64,000 nucleotides of DNA from Rhodothalassium salexigens DSM 2132 (GTDB lineage: Bacteria; Pseudomonadota; Alphaproteobacteria; Sphingomonadales; Rhodothalassiaceae): contig NZ_SLXO01000008.1 in the NCBI RefSeq assembly GCF_004341375.1, positions 124,001-188,000 on the forward strand. Reading direction: 5' to 3'. A model generated the notes under the pieces. That model ran no database searches. It saw nothing but the letters and a program-made list of their open reading frames with translations, and was not told where the DNA came from. Positions 18,103 to 27,079 of this stretch are shown here, piece after piece. Numbering within the stretch: position 1 is the stretch's first letter; each line of letters begins with the position of its first letter. The position numbers and the translations under genes are program-made.

Positions 18103-18933
18103 TCAACTTTTTTCTGTGTATGTCAACAAGGTTGGGAGTGTTTCATGCAGCGCCACGTCCATGTCGGTCAGGGTTACCGGATAGCCCAGGTCGGCCAGCG
18201 ATGTGACGCCGAAGGCGGACAGCCCGCACGGCACGATACCCGAAAAATGGGCCAGGTCCGGGTCCACATTGATCGCCAGCCCATGATAGCTGACCCATCG
18301 CCGGACCCGGACGCCGATGGCGGCGATCTTGTCCTCGCGCCCCATGGCCGGGCGGGGCACCCAGACGCCGACGCGGCCGTCGCGCACCTCGGCGGTGACG
18401 TTGAAGCGGGCGAGCGCGGCGATGATCCAGGCTTCGAGGCCGGCCACGAAACGACGGACGTCGCGGCCGCGGCGCGTCAGGTCGATCATCACATAGACCA
18501 CCCGTTGCCCCGGCCCGTGATAGGTGTATTCGCCACCGCGCCCGGTTTGATAGACTGGAAAGCGATCCGGGGTCAGCAGGTCGGCGGGTTTGGCGCGGGT
18601 GCCGGCGGTGTAGAGCGGCGGGTGTTCCACCAGCCAGATCAACTCGGGCGCCGTGCCGGCGCGGATCTCCGCAACCCGCCGTTCCATGCGCTCCAGGGCC
18701 TGGGCGTAGTCGACCAGGCCTTCAGCGACCTCCCAGGCCGGCCACTCGGCGGCGTTCGGGTGCGGGGTATCGGGGCCGGCGCGGTGTTGCCCGGCACTGT
18801 TGCCGTCAGACGCACGCCCAGGGACAGGGCTCGAAACGGGGCTGGAATTGCTGTCCGCAGCGCTGCCAGAGCGGTCGCCGCGGGCGTCGCCCGGGGCGCT
18901 GGCGGGAGTCTTTCTATGGCATCCGCTGGCCAC
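18103..18933 (-). CDS. lipB: Lipoyl(octanoyl) transferase
   Basis: This protein of 276 residues transfers octanoate from acyl carrier protein to lipoyl domains. The LipB core is residues 65-276: [56 protein letters not shown] (catalytic Lys) and [17 protein letters not shown] (catalytic Cys). Residues 1-60 are a Ser/Pro/Gly-rich extension not seen in E. coli LipB. The start is a GTG at 18933 backed by a strong GGAAGGAG about ten bases upstream, so the extension is probably translated. Confidence 0.95.
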   Translation of the reverse strand: MASGCHRKTPASAPGDARGDRSGSAADSNSSPVSSPVPGRASDGNSAGQHRAGPDTPHPNAAEWPAWEVAEGLVDYAQALERMERRVAEIRAGTAPELIWLVEHPPLYTAGTRAKPADLLTPDRFPVYQTGRGGEYTYHGPGQRVVYVMIDLTRRGRDVRRFVAGLEAWIIAALARFNVTAEVRDGRVGVWVPRPAMGREDKIAAIGVRVRRWVSYHGLAINVDPDLAHFSGIVPCGLSAFGVTSLADLGYPVTLTDMDVALHETLPTLLTYTEKS

Positions 18934-19066
18934 CGTTTACAGTCTCCTTCCGAAGCGGTTAACCCTCAAGTAACATGGTTGCGCGAAGGTGCAACACTCC
19001 CGGCGGCGTGTTTGACCGCCGGCGTGACGGTCCCGGTGGGTCGGTCCAGATCATACGAGGCATGGT

Positions 19067-19303
19067 GTGAGCTCACTCAACAAGGTCGGTGTGGAAATCT
19101 CGGTGGTGATCGGCTCGGCCAATATGCCGATCCGGCAATTGCTCAAGATGGGCCGCGGCGCCGTGGTCGATCTGGATTCGAACGTCGACGAGGAAGCCTG
19201 GATCTACGCCAATGGCGAGCTGATCGCCCGGGGTGAGGTGCAGGTGATGGGCGAGAAGATCGGCGTGTCGATTACCGAGATGACCTCTTTTCGTGATCTT
19301 TAA
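19067..19303 (+). CDS. Stand-alone FliN/SpoA-domain protein
   Basis: A 78-residue protein consisting of essentially one SpoA domain: VEISVVIGSANMPIRQLLKM, AVVDLDSNVDEEAWIYANG, and ARGEVQVMGEKIGVSITEM. It matches the C-terminal half of FliN, part of the flagellar switch C-ring, but lacks the usual N-terminal region. The start is a GTG overlapping an out-of-frame ATG; a weak GAGG precedes it. No other flagellar structural gene is nearby. It may be a short FliN used in the C-ring or a specialised variant. Confidence 0.85.
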   Translation: MSSLNKVGVEISVVIGSANMPIRQLLKMGRGAVVDLDSNVDEEAWIYANGELIARGEVQVMGEKIGVSITEMTSFRDL

Positions 19304-19357
19304 GGCGACTGAGGGCTTGATCGACGGCGGGGCTTTCGGTATACCCCGGCCTCCGAT

Positions 19358-19445
19358 GCGGTCGTGGCGGAATTGGTAGACGCGCAGCGTTGAGGTCGCT
19401 GTGGGCGATAAGCCCGTGGAAGTTCGAGTCTTCTCGACCGCACCA
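19358..19445 (+). tRNA. tRNA-Leu (anticodon GAG)
   Basis: The sequence folds as a class II tRNA. The acceptor stem GCGGTCG (19358-19364) pairs with CGACCGC (19435-19441), followed by A73 and an encoded CCA. The anticodon arm CAGCG/CGCTG encloses loop TTGAGGT, giving anticodon GAG. A long variable arm (GGGCGATAAGCCC) and a TTCGAGT T-loop are present. Confidence 0.96.
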
Positions 19446-19616
19446 TTATCTCTCGCCCCAAGATGCCGAGCCGGGCGGGCCCTTGCGGTCCGGCGCGCTT
19501 GGTGCGGGCGGTCCCGGAGAGGGCGTCAGACCCCCTGAGGGGCGCAGCCGATCCCGGGGGCCGATCCCGAGCGAACGGCGAATACCGGAGGGTGGCGGCA
19601 GACAGGGAGGGCCGGC

Positions 19617-21083
19617 ATGACCGACAGACCGCCCGAGCGCCGCGCGCCGTGGCCGGAACCGCCAGATTTGCTCCCCGATGAGGGGGGCGGCACGCTTCTG
19701 AAAACCCGATCCGACGACGATCGCGATCCGAGCAGCCAGGATGCGCACCTGCAGGTGGATTTCGTCCAGCAGGTGGTCGAGGCGGTGCGCCGCGAGGATG
19801 CGGCCGAGGCCGCGGATCTGGTCGACGGGCTGGCCTTGCCCGACCTGGCCGATCTGTTCGAGGTGCTGCCGCCATCGGATCGCCGGCAACTGGCCGCCCT
19901 CGCCGGCGACAATCTGGACCCTGCGGTGCTGCCGGAATTGGACGGCCAGGTGTTCACCGACGTGGTGCGCCAGGTGCCGGCCACGCTGGTCGCCGAGGCG
20001 GTGCGCCAACTGGACAGCGACGACGCCATCGCGGTGATCGAGGAACTGGACGAGGACGTCCAGAATCAGGTGCTGCGCCGGCTCGCCGCCGCCGACCGGG
20101 TGGTGATCGAGGAGGGCCTCGCCTATCCAGAAGAATCCGCCGGCCGGATCATGCAGCGCGATCTGGTCGCCGTGCCGCAGTTCTGGACCGTCGGCCAGAC
20201 CATCGACTATCTGCGCGCCGAAAATCCGTCGCTACCCGACGATTTCTACGAGATCATCGTCACCGATCCGTTTCATCGGCCGGTCGGCGCGATCGCGCTC
20301 AGCCGCGTGATGCGCAACGAGCGGCGGGTCAAGATCGGCGACATCATGACCCGCGACCCGCATCTGATCGACGTGATGGCCGACCAGGAGGACGTCGCCT
20401 ATCAGTTCAACAAGTATCACCTGATCTCGGCCGCGGTGATCGATCAGAGCCGCCGTCTGGTCGGCGTGATCACCGTCGACGACATCGTCCATGTGGTCGA
20501 GCAGGAGGCGCAGGAGGACATCCTGGCGCTCGCCGGGGTGTCGGAGGGCGGCGTCAACGAGTCGATCGTCACCATGACCCGCAGCCGGTTCACCTGGTTG
20601 TTGGTCAATCTGGGCACCGCCGTGCTGGCGTCGGCGGTGATCGGCCGGTTCGAGGCGACCATCCAGCAACTGGTGGCGCTCGCCGTGCTGATGCCCATCG
20701 TGGCGTCCATGGGCGGCAATGCCGGCACTCAGACCATGACCGTCGCCGTGCGCGCTCTGGCGACCAAGGAATTGTCGGCGGCCAACGCGCTGCGCATCGT
20801 CAACAAGGAATTGCTGGTCGGTCTGATCAACGGCGCCTTGCTGGCCGGGGTCATCGGCGGCGTCGCCTGGGCCTGGTTCGGCGACCCGCTGCTGGCCGGG
20901 GTGCTGGCCGCTGCGATGGTCATCAATCTTGCGGTCGCCGGGCTGTCGGGCATCCTGGTGCCGATGACGCTGTCGCGGCTGGGCATCGACCCGGCGGTCT
21001 CGTCGACCGTGTTCGTGACCACGATCACCGACGTGATCGGCTTTCTGGCCTTTCTGGGGCTTGCGGCGTTGGTGCTGTTGTAA
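19617..21083 (+). CDS. mgtE: Magnesium transporter MgtE
   Basis: A 488-residue MgtE channel/transporter. Layout: disordered N-terminus, MgtE N domain (residues 45-150, with Asp-rich helices), tandem CBS domains (about 150-290; RIMQRDLVAVPQ, DIMTRDPHLIDV), plug helix, and five transmembrane helices (310-488) with the pore motif MPIVASMGGNAGTQTMTVAVR. The CBS pair normally senses cytoplasmic Mg2+ and closes the pore. GGAGGG lies upstream of the ATG. The 171 bases between tRNA-Leu and this gene hold nothing else visible. Confidence 0.96.
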   Translation: MTDRPPERRAPWPEPPDLLPDEGGGTLLKTRSDDDRDPSSQDAHLQVDFVQQVVEAVRREDAAEAADLVDGLALPDLADLFEVLPPSDRRQLAALAGDNLDPAVLPELDGQVFTDVVRQVPATLVAEAVRQLDSDDAIAVIEELDEDVQNQVLRRLAAADRVVIEEGLAYPEESAGRIMQRDLVAVPQFWTVGQTIDYLRAENPSLPDDFYEIIVTDPFHRPVGAIALSRVMRNERRVKIGDIMTRDPHLIDVMADQEDVAYQFNKYHLISAAVIDQSRRLVGVITVDDIVHVVEQEAQEDILALAGVSEGGVNESIVTMTRSRFTWLLVNLGTAVLASAVIGRFEATIQQLVALAVLMPIVASMGGNAGTQTMTVAVRALATKELSAANALRIVNKELLVGLINGALLAGVIGGVAWAWFGDPLLAGVLAAAMVINLAVAGLSGILVPMTLSRLGIDPAVSSTVFVTTITDVIGFLAFLGLAALVLL

Positions 21084-21145
21084 TCCCTGAGCTGCGGCGC
21101 GCCGCCCCCTGGCGTTCGCCGCACGGCTTGGCTATTTCCCGGTTC

Positions 21146-21589
21146 ATGGTCGTTCATTTGTTGAAAACCGCCGCCGGCGTGCCCGATCTGGACACGCTGG
21201 CGGCACGCCAAGCCCAGTTCACCGTCACCGCCCCGGCCGACAGCCGGGCGGCCGGGCGCCCGGTTGTGCTGCATTCCACCCGTAACATGCCGCGCCGGCG
21301 CGATGCCGTGCTCGACGGCGGGTCGATCTACTGGATCGTCCGGCGCGAGATCGCCGCGCGCAACCGCATCCTGGACATGGTCGAGGCGGACGACGAAATG
21401 GGCCCCAAGCGGTGCCGGTTCCTGTTGGACCCGGAGTTGGTCGCGGTGGCGCGGGTGCACCGGCGGCCGATCCAGGGCTGGCGCTATCTGCCCGCGGCCG
21501 AGGCGCCGCGCGATCTGGCTGGCGGTCCCGACGGCGACAGCCTGCCGCCGCATCTGGCGCGCGATCTGGCGGATCTGGGCCTTCTGTAA
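21146..21589 (+). CDS. DUF1489 family protein
   Basis: A 147-residue protein of the alphaproteobacterial DUF1489 family, function unknown. Diagnostic segments are VHLLKTAAGVPDLDTL at the N-terminus, STRNMPRRRDAVLDGGSIYWIVRR, and RFLLDPELVAVARVHRRPIQGWRYL. I chose the ATG at 21146 because family members begin close to this point; a TTG at 21128 would add six residues. A strong terminator follows. Confidence 0.85.
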   Translation: MVVHLLKTAAGVPDLDTLAARQAQFTVTAPADSRAAGRPVVLHSTRNMPRRRDAVLDGGSIYWIVRREIAARNRILDMVEADDEMGPKRCRFLLDPELVAVARVHRRPIQGWRYLPAAEAPRDLAGGPDGDSLPPHLARDLADLGLL

Positions 21590-21595
21590 CCCGAC

Positions 21596-21650
21596 ACGGC
21601 CCGCCCAAGGGAAGCTTGGGCGGGCCGTCGGCGGTCGGTCGGTCGTTTTT
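21596..21650. terminator. Strong hairpin terminator between convergent genes
   Basis: ACGGCCCGCCCAAG (21596-21609) and CTTGGGCGGGCCGT (21615-21628) form a perfect 14-bp stem with a five-base loop. A TTTTT run lies at 21645-21650. It sits between the DUF1489 gene and the convergent chemoreceptor gene and could serve both, although the T-run is some distance from the stem. Confidence 0.7.
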
Positions 21651-21660
21651 CGGGGAGCGC

Positions 21661-23775
21661 TTAGCTGGCGCGGACCCCGGACAGGAAGTCCTTGACCGTG
21701 GCGCGCAGTTTGTCGGCGTCGCGGGCCAGACCGTCGGCTGAGTCGCTGACGCTGTTCGACGCCTGGGAGGTGTTTTCCGCCGCCTGGCGCAGGCTGGTGA
21801 GGTTCTGGGTCACCTCGGAGGTGCCCATGGCAGCTTCCTGCGCGCTGCGGCTGATTTCGTCCACCGCCGACGCCTGCTGCTCGATGGCCGCCGCCATGGA
21901 GCCGGTCGACGCGTTCACCTCGTCGATCTCCGTGACGATGGTGCGCGTGGCGTTGACCGCCTTGTTGGACGCCTCGTTGACCGCCGCCAACTGGCTGGCG
22001 ATGGACTCGGTCATCTTCTGGGTCTGGCTGGCCAGTTGCTTGACCTCACCCGCGACCACCGCGAAGCCCTTGCCGGCATCGCCAGCACGCGCCGCTTCGA
22101 TGGTGGCGTTCAAGGCCAACAGATTGGTCTGTTCGGCGACCGTACCGATCTGGCCCACCACCTCGTCGATCTGGCTGACCGCGCGTTGCAGGTCGTCCAT
22201 CAGGCTGCCCGCTTCATTGGCGCCCTTGGCGGTGTTTTGCAGGTTTCGCGCCGCTTGCGAGACCTGTTCGTTGACCTCGCGGATCGCCGCCGACAGTTCC
22301 TCGGCCGCCGACGCCACGGTCTCGACGCTGGCCGACGCCTGATCGGCGCCTTGCGAGGCGGCATGGGTTTGTTCGCTGGTCTCCTGGACCGCCGTGGTCA
22401 GTTGGTGGGCGGTGGCTTGCAGGCTGCTACCCGACTGGCTGACGCTGTTGACCACATCGCCCACTTCCGACTCGAAGCGATCGGCCAGATCCTGGACCGC
22501 CTTGCGCTTCTCGGCCTCAAGCCGACGCTCCTGGTCGCGCTGCTCTGCCTCGAAGCGTTCCTGCTCGCGTCGGTGCGCGGCTTCTTCTTCGCGCTTTTCC
22601 GCCTCGGCGCGGGTTTGCTCGGCCTCCAGTTCCTGCTTGGCGATCGCGTTGTCTTTGAATACCTGCACATTGCCGGCCATCTGTCCCAACTCGTCATGGC
22701 GGCCGACGCCGGGAATGTCGATGTCCAGCTTGCCGTCGGCCAGCGACTTCATGGCGGCGGCGATGGTGATCAGCGGTCCGGCGATCGCCTTGGTCAGGGT
22801 GCGGGACAACACCAGTGCGCCGATGACGCTGAGGGCGAGGAACACCGACATGGTGATCCAGGCGCGGCGGCTGTCGCGGATCAGGGCGCTGGTCTGTTGT
22901 TCGCGCAGCGTGCGCGCGGCTTGTTCGACCCGTTCGGCCTGGGCCGACAGGTCGGGCGCGATCTCGGCCTGGCGGTCGCGACCGTCGACGAAGGCGCGAA
23001 ACGCCCGTTCATAGTCGTCGAGGGCGGTGAGCACGGTCTCCGCCACACTGCGAATCTCATCGGTCTTGGCGGTGTCGAGCAGGTACTGGGTTTCACCGCG
23101 CAGGGCGCCGACCAGATTGATTACCCGCTCCACGGCGTCCTTGTCGCCGCTGATCTGATAGTTCTTCTCGTCGCGCCGGATGTCCAGCATGTAGGTGATC
23201 AGCCGGTTCGCCGCATCGGCCTTGGCCAGATCGTCCTGAATGATCGCGGTGTCGGCGTCCTCGGCGATCAGCTCGTTGGCCTGAGCCTTGAGTTCGGCGC
23301 GGAACGCGGTCAACTCGGCGTCGACGCGCCAGGCGGCGTCTTCCATGGCGGTCTGAGCGCTCTGCGCCTGATCGTCGATACGGACGAAGCGGTCGAACAG
23401 AGTCTCGTATTGACCGACCACCGCCGACAGCGAGTCCAGCTTGGTGCGGGCGCCGGCGTCATTGAACATGCCGGCGGCGATTTGGATCTGGTCGCTCAAC
23501 CGGTCGGTCAGGCTGTGGACTTGTGCGGCCTTCTCGGGCGCGCGGTCCAGCCGATAGCTCATCTCTGAACTGCGTAGATCGAGCGCTAAGATCACCAGTT
23601 GGTTGGCTTCACTCGCTTTGTCGGTGCGATCCGAGACGCTGTTCAGCGCGATCAGGCCGATACCGCCAAGGGCCAATGTGATGATCAAGCCGAGCGTGAA
23701 CGCTCCGGCCAGCTTGCGCCCGATCGGCAAGTCGCGAATGGCGTTGAAGAAACGATGATTTGGGGAACTTTGCAT
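21661..23775 (-). CDS. Methyl-accepting chemotaxis protein
   Basis: A 704-residue transmembrane chemoreceptor. TM1 is residues 22-46 ([20 protein letters not shown]), a helical periplasmic domain of about 260 residues follows and could be of the HBM type, TM2 is about 308-327, then HAMP (327-385), a long charged coiled coil, and the signalling domain with hairpin tip [20 protein letters not shown]. No C-terminal CheR/CheB pentapeptide is evident. Ligand unknown. It converges with the DUF1489 gene. Its presence implies a motile, chemotactic cell. Confidence 0.95.
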   Translation of the reverse strand: MQSSPNHRFFNAIRDLPIGRKLAGAFTLGLIITLALGGIGLIALNSVSDRTDKASEANQLVILALDLRSSEMSYRLDRAPEKAAQVHSLTDRLSDQIQIAAGMFNDAGARTKLDSLSAVVGQYETLFDRFVRIDDQAQSAQTAMEDAAWRVDAELTAFRAELKAQANELIAEDADTAIIQDDLAKADAANRLITYMLDIRRDEKNYQISGDKDAVERVINLVGALRGETQYLLDTAKTDEIRSVAETVLTALDDYERAFRAFVDGRDRQAEIAPDLSAQAERVEQAARTLREQQTSALIRDSRRAWITMSVFLALSVIGALVLSRTLTKAIAGPLITIAAAMKSLADGKLDIDIPGVGRHDELGQMAGNVQVFKDNAIAKQELEAEQTRAEAEKREEEAAHRREQERFEAEQRDQERRLEAEKRKAVQDLADRFESEVGDVVNSVSQSGSSLQATAHQLTTAVQETSEQTHAASQGADQASASVETVASAAEELSAAIREVNEQVSQAARNLQNTAKGANEAGSLMDDLQRAVSQIDEVVGQIGTVAEQTNLLALNATIEAARAGDAGKGFAVVAGEVKQLASQTQKMTESIASQLAAVNEASNKAVNATRTIVTEIDEVNASTGSMAAAIEQQASAVDEISRSAQEAAMGTSEVTQNLTSLRQAAENTSQASNSVSDSADGLARDADKLRATVKDFLSGVRAS

Positions 23776-24176
23776 AACGCAGGCTCAACTTCTGAGGGTA
23801 GGCGGCATGAGTTGCCGGTATGGCGTCGGTCCTGTCACACCTCAAGCCTAACCTGGAGACCGGATTATGTTAGACCCCCGTAAATTTCGGGTAAAGACAG
23901 CTGATTCGGCGATATTCTTAAACTAGGAGTAGGTCGCGCGGTGGCGTTGCCGAGGCGAAGGCGACCGGGCGCTTTTCCACGTCCGGCCCGGTGGGGGGCG
24001 AGGGGCGCCCGGGCCGCCGGCGCTTCGCGGGCTCATGCGGCGGCGACGGGCGCCCGCGTGCTTCGGGCCGGGGGGCGTCTGGTGTGCCGGCCCCCCCCCG
24101 GGTCTTGCCCCTGCGCTCAGGCCAAGGGCGTTTCGCGGCGCCAGGGTGTCGGCCTGGCGCCGGTTCAGGTGCCGGT
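23776..24176. other. Intergenic region between the chemoreceptor and metC
   Basis: A 401-base gap. Positions 23776-23935 are AT-rich and probably carry the chemoreceptor promoter on the minus strand. Positions 23936-24176 are very GC-rich, with no ORF I would support, and contain a run of nine C residues near 24093 and the metC hairpin described separately. Confidence 0.4.
24137..24161 (-). terminator. Hairpin downstream of metC
   Basis: GGCGCCAGG (24137-24145) and CCTGGCGCC (24153-24161) form a perfect 9-bp stem with a seven-base loop, 16 bases beyond the metC stop on the minus strand. There is no U-tract, so it may stabilise or end the transcript only weakly. Confidence 0.45.
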
Positions 24177-25406
24177 TCAGGCGGCGCGGTCGCGCGCGGC
24201 GCGGAAGCGCGCCAGCCCATCGGCCAGATCGGCCTTGAGGTCGGCCACGTCTTCAAGGCCGATGTGCAGGCGCAGCACCGGCCCGGCCGCGGTCCACGGC
24301 TCGGCGGTGCGCACCCGTTCCGGGCGTGCCGGCAGCACCAGGCTTTCATAGCCGCCCCAGGAAAAGCCGATCTTGAACAGCTTCATCGGATCGATCATGG
24401 CGGCCACGTCGCTTTCCTGGCCGCCCTCAAGCACCACGCCAAAGAGGCCGGTGGAGCCGGTGAAGTCGCGCTTGAACACCTCGTGGCCGGGGCACGAGGC
24501 GAGGGCGGGGTGGCGCACCTCGGCGACCTCGGGCTGCTCGGCCAGCCAGTGCGCCACGTCGAGCGCCGAGGCCTGGTGCTGGGCCAGGCGCACGCCGAGG
24601 GTGCGCAGGCCGCGCAGCGCCAGCGCGCAATCGTCGGCCGAGGCGGTCATGCCGAGCCGCACGGCCATCTTCTTGAGCTTGGGCCAGGCGCGCGCGGTCG
24701 CGGTCACGCTGCCCATCAGCACGTCGGAGTGGCCGACCACATATTTGGTGCACGAGATCACCGACACGTCGGCGCCGTGGCTGAGCGCTTCGTAGTAGAG
24801 CGGCGTCGCCCAGGTGTTGTCGGCGATCACCGTGGCGCCCACCTGGTGCGCCGCAGCGGCGATCGCCGGCACGTCGGCGACCTCGAAGGTCAGCGACCCC
24901 GGCGTCTCGACCAGCACCACCGCCGTGCGGTCGTCCAGATAGTCGGCGATGCCGGCGCCGACGCCGGGCGGATAGAAGGCGGTCTCGACGCCGAAATGTT
25001 CCTGTGCGGTCTGGGCGTAGCTGCGGATCGGTTCATAGACATTGTCGGGCAGCAGCATGCGCTGGCCGGGCTTGCAATAGGCCATCAGCGCGGTGGTGAT
25101 CGCCGACACCCCCGACGGGAACAGCCAACTGTCATGGCCATTGGGTTCGAGCCCGGTCAGCGCCTCGCGCAGCGACCAGTGGGTCGGCGTGCCGCGCCGG
25201 CCGTAGAACAGCCGGCTGTCGGGGTCGGCGATGCCGGCGTCGAAGTCGGCATAGGTTTCGAACAGGCAGGTGGAGGCGCGGAAGACCGGCGGGTTGACGA
25301 CGCCCTGGGTCCATTCGGGGCGCCGACCGCCGGTGACCAGTCGGGTGTTGTCGCCCAGCGCATTACGGCCGCGCGGGGCTTTCGGGTCTTGGTCGGAAGG
25401 GGTCAT
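24177..25406 (-). CDS. metC: Cystathionine beta-lyase
   Basis: A 409-residue PLP enzyme of the Cys/Met metabolism family. It would cleave cystathionine to homocysteine, pyruvate and ammonia. Key segments are YGRRGTPTHWSLREAL, SGVSAITTALMAYCKPG, the ADNTWATPLYYEAL aspartate region, and the PLP lysine in ISCTKYVVGHSDVLMG. The SWGGYESL segment near the C-terminus is typical of MetC. The start at 25406 overlaps the sseA stop by four bases (ATGA), so the two are an operon in sulfur amino acid metabolism. Confidence 0.93.
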   Translation of the reverse strand: MTPSDQDPKAPRGRNALGDNTRLVTGGRRPEWTQGVVNPPVFRASTCLFETYADFDAGIADPDSRLFYGRRGTPTHWSLREALTGLEPNGHDSWLFPSGVSAITTALMAYCKPGQRMLLPDNVYEPIRSYAQTAQEHFGVETAFYPPGVGAGIADYLDDRTAVVLVETPGSLTFEVADVPAIAAAAHQVGATVIADNTWATPLYYEALSHGADVSVISCTKYVVGHSDVLMGSVTATARAWPKLKKMAVRLGMTASADDCALALRGLRTLGVRLAQHQASALDVAHWLAEQPEVAEVRHPALASCPGHEVFKRDFTGSTGLFGVVLEGGQESDVAAMIDPMKLFKIGFSWGGYESLVLPARPERVRTAEPWTAAGPVLRLHIGLEDVADLKADLADGLARFRAARDRAA

Positions 25407-26299
25407 GCAGGGGCTCCGGTTGCGATGGGCCGGCTTTGGTCCCCCCGGTCGGCGCCCCAGTCGGCCCACGAGCCGTCATAGACGGCCACATCCTTCTTGC
25501 CGAGGATGTCGAGGGCGAGGGCGAGCGTGCACGCGGTGATGCCCGAACCGCAGGTGGTGATCACCGGGCGGCTCAGATCGACGCCGCCGGCCTCGAAGGC
25601 GGCGCGCAGACCGTCGGGGTCCTTGTAGGTCCCATCGTCGTTGAAAAGGCTGGCGAAAGGCACGTTCAGGCTGCCCGGAATGTGGCCCGAGCGGATGCCC
25701 GGGCGCGGGTCGGGGTCGGCGCCTGAGAAGCGCGGCCCGCCGCGCGCGTCGACCACTTGGGCGGTGCCCTTGTCGAGCGCCTGGGCCACCTGGTCGGCGT
25801 CGCGGACCAGGGTCGCCTGGTAGCGCGGCGAGAAATGGCGGCGGCGCGGGATCGGCGGGATGTCGTCGATGCGGCCGTCCTGGGCGCGCCAGCCGGCGAG
25901 GCCGCCGTCGAGCACGACCACATCGCGGCAGCCGAACACCCGGAACATCCACCACACCCGGGCGGCGGGATGGACGCCGCCGGTGTCGTAGATGACCAGC
26001 CGGTTGCCGTCGCCCAGGCCCATCTCGCGCACCCGCGACGAGAATTTTTCCGCCGGCGGCAGCATGTGCGGCAGATCGCCGGCGGTGTCCTTGATCTCGT
26101 CGATGTCGAAGAACACGGCGCCGGGAATGTGCGCCTCTTCATACTCCGCATGGGCCTTGCGGCCGCTGTCGGGGAAGTGCCAGGACGCGTCGACGATGCG
26201 GATGTCGGGCGCGGTCATGTGATCGGCCAGCCAGGCGGCGGAGACCAGCGAACCGGTTTCGCCCGATTGCTGCCGGGGCATGCTTTGAGAGTCGGCCAT
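25403..26299 (-). CDS. sseA: 3-mercaptopyruvate sulfurtransferase
   Basis: A 298-residue double-rhodanese protein. The N-terminal rhodanese domain (residues 18-145) is structural, with HIPGAVFFDIDEIKDT; the C-terminal domain carries the active loop CGSGITAC, whose first Cys accepts sulfur and whose Gly-Ser-Gly pattern marks mercaptopyruvate rather than thiosulfate specificity. GGGAGGA lies nine bases before the ATG. It is first in an operon with metC, suggesting linked handling of cysteine-derived sulfur. Confidence 0.94.
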   Translation of the reverse strand: MADSQSMPRQQSGETGSLVSAAWLADHMTAPDIRIVDASWHFPDSGRKAHAEYEEAHIPGAVFFDIDEIKDTAGDLPHMLPPAEKFSSRVREMGLGDGNRLVIYDTGGVHPAARVWWMFRVFGCRDVVVLDGGLAGWRAQDGRIDDIPPIPRRRHFSPRYQATLVRDADQVAQALDKGTAQVVDARGGPRFSGADPDPRPGIRSGHIPGSLNVPFASLFNDDGTYKDPDGLRAAFEAGGVDLSRPVITTCGSGITACTLALALDILGKKDVAVYDGSWADWGADRGDQSRPIATGAPA

Positions 26300-26501
26300 C
26301 TGCCTTGTCCTCCCTTGGGATGGGCACGGGTCAATGGGGCCGCCGTGGCGGTCCGTCCGGCGGTTTGCTGCCGGGTCGATCGGCGGCCCGGTCGGCGCTT
26401 CGGTGAGCGTTTCAGTTGACGTTTCGGGCCGAAGCTAGAAGGCTGCGGTGGCTTTTTCAATCGGTGCGCTGTTTTGCGAACTATAGCGCCCGGCGCGGGC
26501 T

Positions 26502-26536
26502 TTGACAGGCGCCGCCGCCGGTTGCATAAGCAGGCC
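26502..26536 (+). promoter_or_regulatory. Candidate promoter giving a leaderless queF transcript
   Basis: TTGACA (26502-26507) and GCATAA (26524-26529) are 16 bases apart. The queF ATG at 26537 begins seven bases after the -10 element, where transcription would be expected to start. No convincing ribosome site precedes the ATG, which fits a leaderless or near-leaderless mRNA. Confidence 0.5.
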
Positions 26537-27001
26537 ATGAAAGAGACCATTTATAGCGATCTGACGCAATTGGGCGCAGCGGCGCACATGCCCGCGACGC
26601 CCGACGAGGCGGTGTTGGAGACGGTCGCCAACCCGCACCCCGACACCCTGTATCTGGTGCGCTTCACCTGCCCGGAATTCACCAGCCTGTGCCCGGTGAC
26701 CGGCCAGCCCGACTTCGCCCATCTGGTGATCGACTATGTGCCGGGGCCGAAGCTGGTGGAGAGCAAGGCGCTGAAGCTGTATCTGCACAGCTTCCGCAAC
26801 ACCGCCGGCTTCCACGAGGCGTGCACGGTCAAGATCGCCAAGCGCCTGGCCGCCGAGACCGAGGCCCAGTGGCTGCGCATCGGCGGCTATTGGTACCCGC
26901 GCGGCGGCATCCCCATCGACGTGTTCTACCAGACCGGCGAACCGCCCGCGGGCCTGTGGCTGCCCGATCCGGGCGTGGCCTCTTATCGCGGCCGGGGCTG
27001 A
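26537..27001 (+). CDS. queF: NADPH-dependent 7-cyano-7-deazaguanine reductase
   Basis: A 154-residue type I (unimodular) QueF, which reduces preQ0 to preQ1 in queuosine synthesis. The nucleophile is Cys52 and the general acid Asp59 in [15 protein letters not shown]; the NADPH-binding [14 protein letters not shown] motif follows. Length is normal. The start at 26537 is the only one consistent with the family N-terminus and appears leaderless. It diverges from sseA across a 237-base region. PepN follows after 78 bases. Confidence 0.96.
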   Translation: MKETIYSDLTQLGAAAHMPATPDEAVLETVANPHPDTLYLVRFTCPEFTSLCPVTGQPDFAHLVIDYVPGPKLVESKALKLYLHSFRNTAGFHEACTVKIAKRLAAETEAQWLRIGGYWYPRGGIPIDVFYQTGEPPAGLWLPDPGVASYRGRG

Positions 27002-27079
27002 TCCCCGGCTTCGCCATTGAGGACCGCGCCTTGCGATCCCATACATATACTCTCCGATTTCAAGCCGAGGATTGAGCCG

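Noticed and set aside
24035-24176. Coding potential downstream of metC
   Set aside because: Frames here are Pro/Arg/Gly-rich with no start site or motif; the region contains only the hairpin.
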